Shown: in pieces, positions 8,258 to 15,826 of the stretch | How positions within the stretch are numbered: position 1 is the stretch's first letter | How the letters are laid out: every line of letters begins with the position of its first letter | Source of the DNA: Treponema sp. | GTDB taxonomy: Bacteria > Spirochaetota > Spirochaetia > Treponematales > Treponemataceae | Length of the DNA stretch: 64,000 bases | Reading direction: 5' to 3' | Assembly (NCBI GenBank): GCA_017469785.1 | Contig: JAFUFU010000027.1 | Span: 62,001-126,000 of the forward strand | Made by a program: the position numbers and the translations under genes | Notes under the pieces: model-generated | Told to the model about the DNA's origin: nothing | Seen by the model: only the letters and a program-made list of their open reading frames with translations | Databases searched by the model: none

Positions 8258-9664
8258 ATGGCAGATACAGCAAATGAAAAACCTTCAATCAACTCCGTTT
8301 TGAAGGAAAGTTTAGGCAATATTCAGAATATTGCCGGAGCAGATACAGCTACTCCCGAAAAACCTGATAATATGGTTGTCGTTGACTACAAGATGGTAAC
8401 ATTCTCTCTTGCAGGAAAGGACTATGCCATTGATATCATGAAGGTTAAGGAAATCGCAAAAGCAGGCCGCTTCACTTATGTTCCGAACGCATTGCCTTTT
8501 GTGCTTGGTGTGTATAATCTCCGTGGTGATATTATTCCGATTATTGACCTTCGTCTGTTCTTTAATATTGACATGCCGGAGCGAGAGTACGATGCTCTCG
8601 AGAATATGCTTATCGTATCTATCGGTGAGCTTACTTTCGGTATTGTCGTTGATGAAATCGACAAGGTAGTTGGAATCCAAAAATCAAGTATTAATCCACC
8701 TCATCCTTTGTTTGGTGATATCAACATCAAGTATATTCAGGGTGTCGTTGAGGTTAATAATCGTCTCTATGTCCTTCTTGATATCGAGAAGATTTTTGGC
8801 TCAAAAGCTGACAACAAGACTGCGGAAGATGTTGTAGCCCGTGAAATGGCTGCGAGAATCGCGTCTCCGTCTGCTTCTGCTGGTGGGGCAAAAAAGGCAG
8901 CTTCTAAAGTTGCTCCAAAGGAAGAAAAAGTAGATTATTCTTTTGTAGTTGATTCCTTAGTTTCAATGAGAAAATTCACGGCTTCTCCTTTGAATGATAA
9001 GTGGATGCAGCTTCGGTATAAAGAATGGGAAGGAGAACGGGGAAAGGGAAAGACCCAGTTGCAGAATCCAAGTGACGCAGACTTGTTCCTTAAAAAATTC
9101 TACTCTCCGTTCAGCGGTACTTGGTGGGATAAGGCTTATGCAGACTCTATCTTCAAAGCTCTGCCTGACAATGCTGCAAAACAGATTGTTGTTTGGAATC
9201 CTGGTTGTGGAAAGGGCCCAGAAACTTATTCTTTAGCTTGTGTTCTTAGAAAGCGTTATCCTGAGGCAAAAATCCGTATTTATGCACATGAGGTGGATTT
9301 GCTCAGCATTTCTAACGCACCTTTGCTTGCAGTTCCTGCTGATGTTGCAAATGATTGGTATGCACCATATATCACAAAAAAGGCTAACGGTGATTTCACG
9401 TTTATCCCGGAAATCCGCGATAGCATTATGTTTGAGTATCATGATTGTGCTAATACCAATAATTTGCCGACTTGTGATATAATCTTTGCGAGGGATGTTC
9501 TGTCGTTCCTGCCGGACGCAACCCAGCAGACAATCGTTACTGAATTCTCAGAGAAACTCAAAGGTAATGGTGTTGTCTTCCTTGGTCAGAACGAATCTTT
9601 GGAAGAGAATCCGAAATGGGCAGCAACAAAAGTTGGAACAATAACTATTTTTGGAAAAAAATAA
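8258..9664 (+). CDS. CheW fused to a CheR-like domain (CheS-type array protein)
   Basis: 468 residues with a GGGAGA ribosome site just before the ATG. Residues about 44-183 are a CheW coupling domain (VLGVYNLRGDIIPIIDLR). An Ala/Lys linker (185-225) joins it to a domain of about 240 residues that follows the CheR methyltransferase layout: WNPGCGKGPETYSLA (313-327) stands where CheR has its SAM-binding GxSTGEEPYS motif, and CDIIFARDVLSFL (406-418) where CheR has the IFCRNVLIYF motif. The SAM motif is altered and the Asn is Asp, so it is probably non-catalytic and structural. As far as I recall, such fusions are known from Treponema denticola as CheS. It sits where a plain cheW would be expected. 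Confidence 0.88.
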   Translation: MADTANEKPSINSVLKESLGNIQNIAGADTATPEKPDNMVVVDYKMVTFSLAGKDYAIDIMKVKEIAKAGRFTYVPNALPFVLGVYNLRGDIIPIIDLRLFFNIDMPEREYDALENMLIVSIGELTFGIVVDEIDKVVGIQKSSINPPHPLFGDINIKYIQGVVEVNNRLYVLLDIEKIFGSKADNKTAEDVVAREMAARIASPSASAGGAKKAASKVAPKEEKVDYSFVVDSLVSMRKFTASPLNDKWMQLRYKEWEGERGKGKTQLQNPSDADLFLKKFYSPFSGTWWDKAYADSIFKALPDNAAKQIVVWNPGCGKGPETYSLACVLRKRYPEAKIRIYAHEVDLLSISNAPLLAVPADVANDWYAPYITKKANGDFTFIPEIRDSIMFEYHDCANTNNLPTCDIIFARDVLSFLPDATQQTIVTEFSEKLKGNGVVFLGQNESLEENPKWAATKVGTITIFGKK

Positions 9665-9681
9665 TATAGGAGTAAAAACTA

Positions 9682-10167
9682 ATGAGAGTAGAGTACATTA
9701 ATCCATTTGTAGAAACTTCATACCAAATCTTAAAGGAAGTTCTTGGTGGTGCGACTGTTACCCGAGGTGATTTGTATCTCAAATCTACGGCTATGCCGGT
9801 AATGGGTGTCGCAGCCCTTGTCGGTCTTGCAGGTGATGTTGAGGGTCGTGTTCTTTTTGATATGACTTTTGAAACTGCTTTGAATATTGCATCTGCAATG
9901 AACGGTGAAACTTTGACTAAATTTGATGAGCTTGCAAAAGCTACAATCAGCGAGCTCGCAAATCTCATCACAGCACAGGCTGTTACAAAGTTGCATGAAC
10001 TTGGCTTTAAGTTTGATCTTACGCCACCGGCTCTTTTTGCTGGTGAAAAAATGGAAATCGCTGCTTTGGGTGGCGGTAACACAAACAGTGTAGAGGCTCT
10101 TATTGTTCCTCTCATTACTGAGTGTGGTAAAATTGAAGTAAACGTCGCAATTCGCGAACGCATGTAA
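9682..10167 (+). CDS. cheX: CheY-phosphate phosphatase CheX
   Basis: 161 residues. CheX dephosphorylates CheY-P and is the spirochaete counterpart of CheZ. The sequence is a compact alpha/beta fold with the family's signature Glu-x-x-Asn on the active-site helix (SELANLITAQ, about residues 90-99) and the glycine-rich C-terminal strand region (ALGGGNTN). Length matches CheX of Borrelia and Treponema. It has a GGAG ribosome site and lies between the CheW-CheR-like gene and cheY, the arrangement expected for treponemes. Confidence 0.93.
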   Translation: MRVEYINPFVETSYQILKEVLGGATVTRGDLYLKSTAMPVMGVAALVGLAGDVEGRVLFDMTFETALNIASAMNGETLTKFDELAKATISELANLITAQAVTKLHELGFKFDLTPPALFAGEKMEIAALGGGNTNSVEALIVPLITECGKIEVNVAIRERM

Positions 10168-10187
10168 TAAGGATAAGGAGTGCCAAA

Positions 10188-10622
10188 ATGAAAACAAAAC
10201 AGGATTTTCCTTCAATCAATGAGCGTCCGCCAGAGGGCATGAATGCCGACGGCTCAAAAATCCGTGTACTTGTTGTAGACGATTCAATGTTCGTTGCAAA
10301 GCAGCTCGGTCAGATTCTCACAAGCGAAGGTTATGAGGTTGTCGCGACTGCTGTTGACGGTAAAGACGGTGTTGATAAATACAAGGAACTGTGTCCGAAT
10401 GTTGACTTGGTCACTATGGATATTACTATGCCACGCATGGACGGTATCACAGCCCTTGAGCAGATTGTCGCTTTCGACAAGAATGCTCGCGTTGTTATGG
10501 TTTCAGCTCTTGGTAAAGAGGAATTGGTTAAAAAGTCACTTCTTCTCGGTGCTAAGAACTACATCGTAAAACCACTTGATCGCAAGAAGGTTCTTGAGCG
10601 AATCTCTGCTGCTCTTAAATAG
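10188..10622 (+). CDS. cheY: Chemotaxis response regulator CheY
   Basis: 144 residues, a single receiver domain with a polar N-terminal extension of about 24 residues not found in enteric CheY. The acidic pocket is Asp31/Asp32, the phosphorylated residue Asp78 (VTMDITMPRMDG), the switch residue Ser106 (VMVSALG) and the conserved Lys128 (IVKPLD). Phosphorylated CheY binds the flagellar switch; CheX removes the phosphate. AAGGAG precedes the ATG. Last gene of the chemotaxis operon, followed by a strong terminator. Confidence 0.95.
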   Translation: MKTKQDFPSINERPPEGMNADGSKIRVLVVDDSMFVAKQLGQILTSEGYEVVATAVDGKDGVDKYKELCPNVDLVTMDITMPRMDGITALEQIVAFDKNARVVMVSALGKEELVKKSLLLGAKNYIVKPLDRKKVLERISAALK

Positions 10623-10630
10623 TTTTTTGG

Positions 10631-10662
10631 ATCGGAGTGCATTTTCGCATTCCGATTTTTTT
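10631..10662 (+). terminator. Terminator of the chemotaxis operon
   Basis: A 10-bp stem with one G-T pair (10631-10640 with 10647-10656) and a 6-base loop is followed by seven T. It lies 8 bases after the cheY stop. Confidence 0.9.
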
Positions 10663-10673
10663 GTTTTTGTCTT

Positions 10674-10702
10674 TTGACAAAAATCTGAAAATTCATTATA
10701 TT
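10674..10702 (+). promoter_or_regulatory. Near-consensus sigma-70 promoter upstream of the MATE gene
   Basis: TTGACA (10674-10679), exactly 17 bases, then TATATT (10697-10702). The predicted transcription start is about 10709-10711, immediately in front of the hairpin at 10712. Confidence 0.7.
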
Positions 10703-10711
10703 TTCTCGTAC

Positions 10712-10776
10712 AGCGCGTAGCTCTTAAAACAGCGTAAAACCAGTTGTTTTAGGGGCTATGCGCTTTTTTATTTTTT
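10712..10776 (+). terminator. Leader hairpin with T tract in front of the MATE gene
   Basis: Bases 10712-10731 pair along their whole length with 10745-10764 (20 pairs, a few G-T) around a 13-base loop, followed by T6-A-T6. This is a complete intrinsic terminator placed between a strong promoter and the ribosome site (TGAGG) of the MATE gene. It could attenuate the transporter or release a short RNA of about 65 bases that is nearly all hairpin. No obvious leader peptide or antiterminator is visible. Confidence 0.75.
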
Positions 10777-10786
10777 GTGAGGAAAA

Positions 10787-12214
10787 ATGAAGGAAAATGC
10801 TTTTAAAAGCGAGTCGGCAGTGCAGAATCCCCTCGCTTTTCTCCCGGTAAAATCTCTTATGCTTAAAATGGGAATCCCTATGATTCTTTCCATGGCTTTG
10901 CAGGCGGTCTACAATATCGTGGATTCTGCTTTCGTGTCGAACATGGCTGAGGGCGGTGAGATGGCCCTGAACGCCCTTACACTAGCTTTTCCGGTGCAGA
11001 TTCTTATGGTGGCGGTGGGAATTGGCACTGGTGTGGGAGCCAATGTCTTTGTTTCCCGCACGCTTGGACAGGGAAAGAGGGTAAAGGCGGGGAAAATCGC
11101 CGGAAACGGAATCTTTTTGTGCGCCTTGATTTATCTTCTCTTTCTTGTTTTCGCTCTTTTTGGCGTGGGTTTTTACATCAATTCCCAGACGGCAAACGAA
11201 GAGATTGCCCTTATGGCGACAGATTATCTTACTATCTGTTGCGTCTATTCTTTCGGTATCGTCTTTTTCTCGATTTTTGAAAAGCTTTTGCAGTCGACTG
11301 GTCTTTCTCTCTTTTCGACAATCGCACAGGTTGGCGGTGCTGTGGCGAACATGATTTTGGATCCTATATTGATTTACGGTTTGCTAGGCTGTCCGGCTTT
11401 GGGCGTGAAAGGGGCGGCTTGGGCGACGGTAATCGGGCAGGTGCTTTCTTTCTTGCTTGGGGCATTTTTCCATTTTAAGAAAAATCGTGCCATTCCCTTT
11501 GATTTCAGATTTTTAAAACCTGACTTTAAAATTATCGCCGTGATTTATTCTATCGGACTTCCGGCTATTATCGCCCAGGCTCTCATGTCTATTATGACTT
11601 ACGGACTGAACATCATTTTCGTGCAGCTTGGCGAGGATGTTGTGACGGCTTACGGCCTTTACTATAAAATCCAGCAGTTCATTTTGTTTGCGGCTTTTGG
11701 GCTCAGGGACGCGATTATGCCTATCGTTGCCTTTAATTTTGGCATGAAGAATCAGGAGCGGGTGAGCGCGGGCATCAAATACGGCATTTTGTATACGCTG
11801 GCCATTATGCTTCTGGGGCTTGCCTTGCTTGAGGCATTTGCCCAGCCATTTTCGGCTGTCTTCGGTCTTACGGGCCACACCCAGAGCCTTTGCGTGAGTG
11901 CCATGCGCCTTATTTCCCTGTCTTTTGTCTTTGCGGGAGCGAATATTGCCTTGCAGGGCGTTTTTCAGGCTCTGGGTAACGGGCTTGCTTCATTGGTGAT
12001 TTCCCTTTTGCGCCAGCTTTTTCTAGTCCTTCCTCCGGCTTATTTTTTGATGACTCTGGCCTTGTCTTTGGAAAATTCAGAATGGCTCGTCTGGCTGACC
12101 TTCCTTTTTGCGGAATCTCTTTCATTCGTGGTGGCGGTTATTTTATTCCGGCGACAGGGCTTTCATGTAAGGAAAGTATTTGGAATTCATATTCTCTCTT
12201 TTAAGCATTTCTGA
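10787..12214 (+). CDS. MATE-family multidrug/sodium antiporter
   Basis: 475 residues with about 12 hydrophobic segments in two similar halves. The N-terminal half has the typical IPMILSMALQAVYNIVDSAF segment of bacterial MATE (DinF/NorM-like) exporters, and GTGVGANVFVSR follows. These inner-membrane proteins export cationic drugs or metabolites in exchange for Na+ or H+. The gene begins 10 bases after a terminator-like leader hairpin, so its expression may be set by read-through. queD follows after 12 bases and may be co-transcribed. The substrate cannot be read from the sequence. Confidence 0.9.
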   Translation: MKENAFKSESAVQNPLAFLPVKSLMLKMGIPMILSMALQAVYNIVDSAFVSNMAEGGEMALNALTLAFPVQILMVAVGIGTGVGANVFVSRTLGQGKRVKAGKIAGNGIFLCALIYLLFLVFALFGVGFYINSQTANEEIALMATDYLTICCVYSFGIVFFSIFEKLLQSTGLSLFSTIAQVGGAVANMILDPILIYGLLGCPALGVKGAAWATVIGQVLSFLLGAFFHFKKNRAIPFDFRFLKPDFKIIAVIYSIGLPAIIAQALMSIMTYGLNIIFVQLGEDVVTAYGLYYKIQQFILFAAFGLRDAIMPIVAFNFGMKNQERVSAGIKYGILYTLAIMLLGLALLEAFAQPFSAVFGLTGHTQSLCVSAMRLISLSFVFAGANIALQGVFQALGNGLASLVISLLRQLFLVLPPAYFLMTLALSLENSEWLVWLTFLFAESLSFVVAVILFRRQGFHVRKVFGIHILSFKHF

Positions 12215-12226
12215 TATAATTTTCTC

Positions 12227-12616
12227 ATGTTTCAGGTTCGTGTGAAGGCTGATTTTGCGGCGGCGCATTTTTTGCGTGATTATCATGGTAAGTGTGAGAA
12301 TTTGCACGGTCATAATTACAAGGTCTACGCTCATGTGCAAGGCTCTTCCCTTGACGAAGGGGGAATGTTGCTTGATTTTACTGAGCTGAAAAAGGCTTTG
12401 AAGGCTGTATGCGAAAAGCTTGACCACAGGAATTTGAATGACATCGATTTTTTTGACCAGAATCCCAGCGCGGAGCGAATCGCGGTTTACATTTACAATG
12501 GGATTGTGGAGCAGATTCCTGATTTGAAAAAGTCGGATGATGCCAAGAAAACGCACTTGTGGGCGGTCGATGTTTTTGAGACAGACAACAACAGGGCAAG
12601 ATATTTGCCGGAGTAA
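12227..12616 (+). CDS. queD: 6-carboxytetrahydropterin synthase (QueD/PTPS family)
   Basis: 129 residues. It converts dihydroneopterin triphosphate to 6-carboxy-tetrahydropterin in queuosine precursor synthesis. Zinc ligands His14 (AAAHFL), His27 and His29 (LHGHNY), and the catalytic Cys23 (GKCENLHGH) are all present, as is the C-terminal Asp-Glu region (LWAVDVFETD). Length is normal. No other queuosine gene lies near, so the family assignment is firm but the QueD versus other PTPS role rests on the CxxxHGH spacing. It follows the MATE gene closely. Confidence 0.9.
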   Translation: MFQVRVKADFAAAHFLRDYHGKCENLHGHNYKVYAHVQGSSLDEGGMLLDFTELKKALKAVCEKLDHRNLNDIDFFDQNPSAERIAVYIYNGIVEQIPDLKKSDDAKKTHLWAVDVFETDNNRARYLPE

Positions 12617-12621
12617 AAGGG

Positions 12622-12735
12622 CTAGGGATTGGAGTGGCGGCGTCAGCCGTTCTGAAACGACCGTAAGGGAGTGGAAGAATGAAGCGGTGAGCGGAACCAC
12701 GCAAAGCCCGGCGGCGATAGCCGCAGCCCCATGGA
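12622..12735. repeat. Dispersed intergenic repeat, family A
   Basis: A GC-rich stretch containing TAGGGATTGGAGTGGCGGCG, then CAGCCGTT, GAATGAAGC, GCGGAACCACG and AAAGCCCG. The same blocks in the same order occur on the opposite strand at 44709-44845, inside a coding sequence. It contains short complementary arms such as GGCGGC/GCCGC. No transposase is attached. Confidence 0.8.
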
Positions 12736-12742
12736 GATATTT

Positions 12743-14338
12743 ATGAAACAGATTTCTATTCTTGATTCTACTTTGCGGGACGGCTCTCAGGGCGAGGGCA
12801 TTTCTTATTCAGTGCAGGACAAAATCAATATCGTTAAGGCTTTGGATGAGCTGGGTGTGGCTTATATTGAGGCGGGAAATCCTGGCTCGAACCCGAAAGA
12901 TATGGAATTCTTTGCCGAGGCGAAAAAACTCAAGCTGAATCATTCTAAAATCGTGGCTTTTGGCTCAACGCGGCGAAAGGGGATTAAGTGCAGCGAGGAT
13001 GCCAATCTTCAGAGTCTTCTGGCGGCTGAAACTGAGGTCGTTTGTATTTTCGGGAAGACCTGGGATTTTCAGGCGACGGAGATTTTGCACGTAAGCCTTG
13101 AAGAAAATCTTGAGATGATTCGTGACACGGTGGAATTTCTTGTCGCAAACAAAAAAGAAGTTATTTTCGACGCGGAGCATTTTTTTACCGGCTACACTGA
13201 AAATGCCGATTACGCCATGAAGGCTCTTGAGGCCGCTGTTGAGGGCGGGGCGAAAATTCTCTGCCTCTGCGAGACCAAAGGCGGCATGATGCCCATGCAG
13301 TGCTACGAGATTACAAAGCATGTGGTTGAAAAATTCGGAAAAGTGGCCGCGATTGGTATCCATACCCACAATGATTCAGGCTGTGCGGTGGCTAATTCCC
13401 TTCTGGCGGTTGAAGCCGGGGCAAGTCATGTGCAGGGCGTTCTTTTGGGATTCGGAGAGCGGACAGGGAACGCGAATCTTTCTACGATTATCGCCGACTT
13501 GCAGCTTAAAAGCGGTTGTGAGTGTATTCCGCCGGAGAATGTGCAGAATCTCACCCCGATTTGCAAGCGGGTCGCGGAGATTACAAACATTGCCCTTGAC
13601 TCTGGGATGCCTTATGTGGGAGCCAGCGCATTTGCCCACAAGGCTGGAATGCACATTGATGCGGTGATTAAGAATCCTTTTGCCTACGAGCATGTCACTC
13701 CTGAGAGCGTTGGAAACAGCCGGGTCTTCCTTATGAGCGAGGTTGCCGGAAAGAGCATGATTGTTGAGAAAGTGCAGAAATTCGACAAGTCTCTTACGAA
13801 ATCCAGCCCTGTGGTGGCGGAAATCGTCAAGCGGGTAAAAGACTTGGAGCATGACGGCTATCAGTTTGAGGGCGCGGACGCAAGTTTTGAAATCCTCGTG
13901 CGAAAGGCTATCGGAAAGTACCAGCCTTTCTTCAATCTTCATTATTACAAGACCAGCGGCGAATTTCCCCGCTTTGCCGATGACCAGAGCGCCTTTGCCC
14001 AGTTCAAAATCGATGTGGACGGTAAGGTCGTTGTGACGGCAGGTGACGGTGACGGTCCCGTAAACGCTTTGGACGTTGCCATGCGAAAGGCTTTGGAGCA
14101 GTTCTATCCCAATGTGGCGCAGATTCATCTTACTGACTATAAAGTCCGTGTCCTTGACGGAAAGGGCGCTACGGCTTCTCGGGTCCGAGTTTTGATTGAG
14201 TCCAGCGACGGTGACGAGCATTGGGCGACCATGGGCGTTTCCAGCGACGTAATCGAGGCTTCCTATATCGCCCTGGTGGATTCTTTTGAGTACAAGCTGA
14301 TTAAGGATTTGGAAAAGAAGTTCGGAAAACTCATGTAA
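12743..14338 (+). CDS. cimA: (R)-citramalate synthase
   Basis: 531 residues from the ATG at 12743, which follows GGAGAT; the earlier in-frame ATG lies inside the repeat. CimA condenses acetyl-CoA with pyruvate to citramalate, the threonine-independent entry to isoleucine. The N-terminal HMGL-like barrel has the metal and substrate motif LDSTLRDGSQGEG, the HTHNDSGCAVANSL segment carrying the metal His pair, and GFGERTGNANLSTI. The C-terminal third is the LeuA-type allosteric dimer domain. Length and the CETKGG motif fit citramalate synthase rather than isopropylmalate synthase. leuB, which acts later in the same route, lies at 30435. Confidence 0.88.
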   Translation: MKQISILDSTLRDGSQGEGISYSVQDKINIVKALDELGVAYIEAGNPGSNPKDMEFFAEAKKLKLNHSKIVAFGSTRRKGIKCSEDANLQSLLAAETEVVCIFGKTWDFQATEILHVSLEENLEMIRDTVEFLVANKKEVIFDAEHFFTGYTENADYAMKALEAAVEGGAKILCLCETKGGMMPMQCYEITKHVVEKFGKVAAIGIHTHNDSGCAVANSLLAVEAGASHVQGVLLGFGERTGNANLSTIIADLQLKSGCECIPPENVQNLTPICKRVAEITNIALDSGMPYVGASAFAHKAGMHIDAVIKNPFAYEHVTPESVGNSRVFLMSEVAGKSMIVEKVQKFDKSLTKSSPVVAEIVKRVKDLEHDGYQFEGADASFEILVRKAIGKYQPFFNLHYYKTSGEFPRFADDQSAFAQFKIDVDGKVVVTAGDGDGPVNALDVAMRKALEQFYPNVAQIHLTDYKVRVLDGKGATASRVRVLIESSDGDEHWATMGVSSDVIEASYIALVDSFEYKLIKDLEKKFGKLM

Positions 14339-14384
14339 ATCAAACCCTGTGGGGGATTTATTTTATTACCACTAAAAAGCATTC

Positions 14385-14756
14385 ATGGCAAAACTGAGGC
14401 ATTTTTCTGCTTTTTTTATATTTCTCGTTTTCATAGGCTCTGCCCTTGCGGATATAAAAACATCCGATGACGATTTTTCCTGCAATTCCGACAGCATAAC
14501 GCAATTTGAGCTTGATCAGGCCCTTGACGATGCCTCAGAGCAGCCCTTCCACATTCACTGTTCTTCATGCCGGGGACAAAAAAAATCATTCAAAGACGGT
14601 AAGCGTCAGCAATCGGCTCATTTTCCTTTCCTGTTGTACGGTAGTCTTTCAATAAAGCAGAAAAATAAGGCAAAAATCTTAAAACAGGCAAAATATACAC
14701 TTCCCCTTTTTTCAAAATACCTTGCACAGATAAAAACAAAATCCACCCTTTTCTAA
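14385..14756 (+). CDS. Small exported protein, unknown
   Basis: 123 residues beginning with a good signal peptide (residues 1-22, FIGSALA then Asp). The mature part has three Cys (one in NSD context, two as HCSSC), an acidic first third and a basic, Lys-rich last third. No ribosome site is obvious, and I recognise no family. It sits alone between cimA and a cation exchanger. The signal peptide and continuous frame make it a plausible gene, but translation is not proven. Confidence 0.4.
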   Translation: MAKLRHFSAFFIFLVFIGSALADIKTSDDDFSCNSDSITQFELDQALDDASEQPFHIHCSSCRGQKKSFKDGKRQQSAHFPFLLYGSLSIKQKNKAKILKQAKYTLPLFSKYLAQIKTKSTLF

Positions 14757-14838
14757 AATCTTTTTCTTCTCCAAAAAATTTTTTCTCAAAATCTATACAT
14801 TGCCATTGAGAGCAGTGTAAATCTCACAGGAGTTGAAA

Positions 14839-15816
14839 ATGATTTTTCTAAGCACAGTAATTCTGATTGCTGGATTTGTCGCACTTGTGAAAGGTGCGGA
14901 CATCTTCGTTGACGGAAGCGCAAGTCTGGCCCACCGCTTCCGTGTTCCATCCCTTGTCATCGGGCTTACGATTGTCGCTCTCGGAACGAGCCTGCCGGAG
15001 CTTGCCGTAAGCACTTCCGCCGCTTTAGCTGGCTCGAACGAAATAGCTTTGAGCAATGTGGTGGGTTCCAACATCTTCAACCTGCTCGTGGTGCTCGGTC
15101 TTTGCGCCGTCATCAGCCCGGTTCCCGTTGAGAGAGCCGTCCTGCGCCGTGATTTTCCCCTCAACGTCGTGACTACGCTTCTTGTTCTGCTGGCTGTCGC
15201 ATTTCCCAAGCTGGCCGACAGCTCTCTTTTTTCGCTCGGCATGGAAGAAAACGCGGGCATGGTCAGCCGTCTGCTCGCCATCAGCCTGCTCGTGCTTTTT
15301 GTTGCCTATATTGTCTACCTCATCTGTGACGCAAAAAAGCATCCTGTCAGCGAGGAAGAATCCTCTCTTCCTCCGCTTTTTAAAAGCCTCCTGTTCATTG
15401 TCATCGGACTTTTGCTCATCATCGCTGGCGGAAAGGCGGTCGTCTATGCGGCAAGGGAAATTGCCAGGTCGGCCGGCATGAGCGAGACTCTTATAGGACT
15501 TACGATTGTCGCAATCGGCACATCGCTTCCCGAACTCGTCACCTCGGTTGTCGCCGCCCGCAAAGGCGAGACTTCCCTTGCCGTGGGGAATGTTGTCGGC
15601 TCCAACATTTTTAATCTGCTTTTCATCCTCGGCGTCTCTGCGGCAATTCATCCTGTGAGCGTGAACGCGGCTTCTGTCTACGACCTTGCGATTCTCGCTT
15701 TTGTCACTGTACTTTCTGCATTCTTCGCATTTTCTGGAAAACGCATCATTCGAGCGGAGGGACTTTGTATGCTTCTGATGTATGCGGCAAGCACAGCATT
15801 TGCCGTTTTGCGGTAA
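14839..15816 (+). CDS. Calcium/sodium antiporter (CaCA family, YrbG-like)
   Basis: 325 residues from the ATG at 14839, placed 8-10 bases after AGGAG. About ten membrane segments form two inverted halves, each with the alpha-repeat signature: [17 protein letters not shown] in the first half and [17 protein letters not shown] in the second, each followed by [11 protein letters not shown]. These hold the cation-binding Glu and Ser/Thr residues. A cytosolic loop at about 170-190 separates the halves. The protein should exchange Ca2+ or another cation for Na+ across the inner membrane. It ends 10 bases before the Na/Pi cotransporter gene; the pair is likely an operon. Confidence 0.93.
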   Translation: MIFLSTVILIAGFVALVKGADIFVDGSASLAHRFRVPSLVIGLTIVALGTSLPELAVSTSAALAGSNEIALSNVVGSNIFNLLVVLGLCAVISPVPVERAVLRRDFPLNVVTTLLVLLAVAFPKLADSSLFSLGMEENAGMVSRLLAISLLVLFVAYIVYLICDAKKHPVSEEESSLPPLFKSLLFIVIGLLLIIAGGKAVVYAAREIARSAGMSETLIGLTIVAIGTSLPELVTSVVAARKGETSLAVGNVVGSNIFNLLFILGVSAAIHPVSVNAASVYDLAILAFVTVLSAFFAFSGKRIIRAEGLCMLLMYAASTAFAVLR

Positions 15817-15826
15817 GGGGGAAGCA

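Noticed and set aside
12622..12735. Remnant of an insertion sequence
   Set aside because: No terminal inverted repeats, target duplications or transposase fragments were found; a non-autonomous dispersed repeat is a better description.
12537..12746. 69-codon frame crossing the family A repeat between queD and cimA
   Set aside because: It runs from inside queD through the repeat into the cimA start and has no ribosome site; the repeat is non-coding here.
13376..14221. 281-codon minus-strand frame opposite cimA
   Set aside because: Lies wholly antisense to citramalate synthase and has no recognisable domain.
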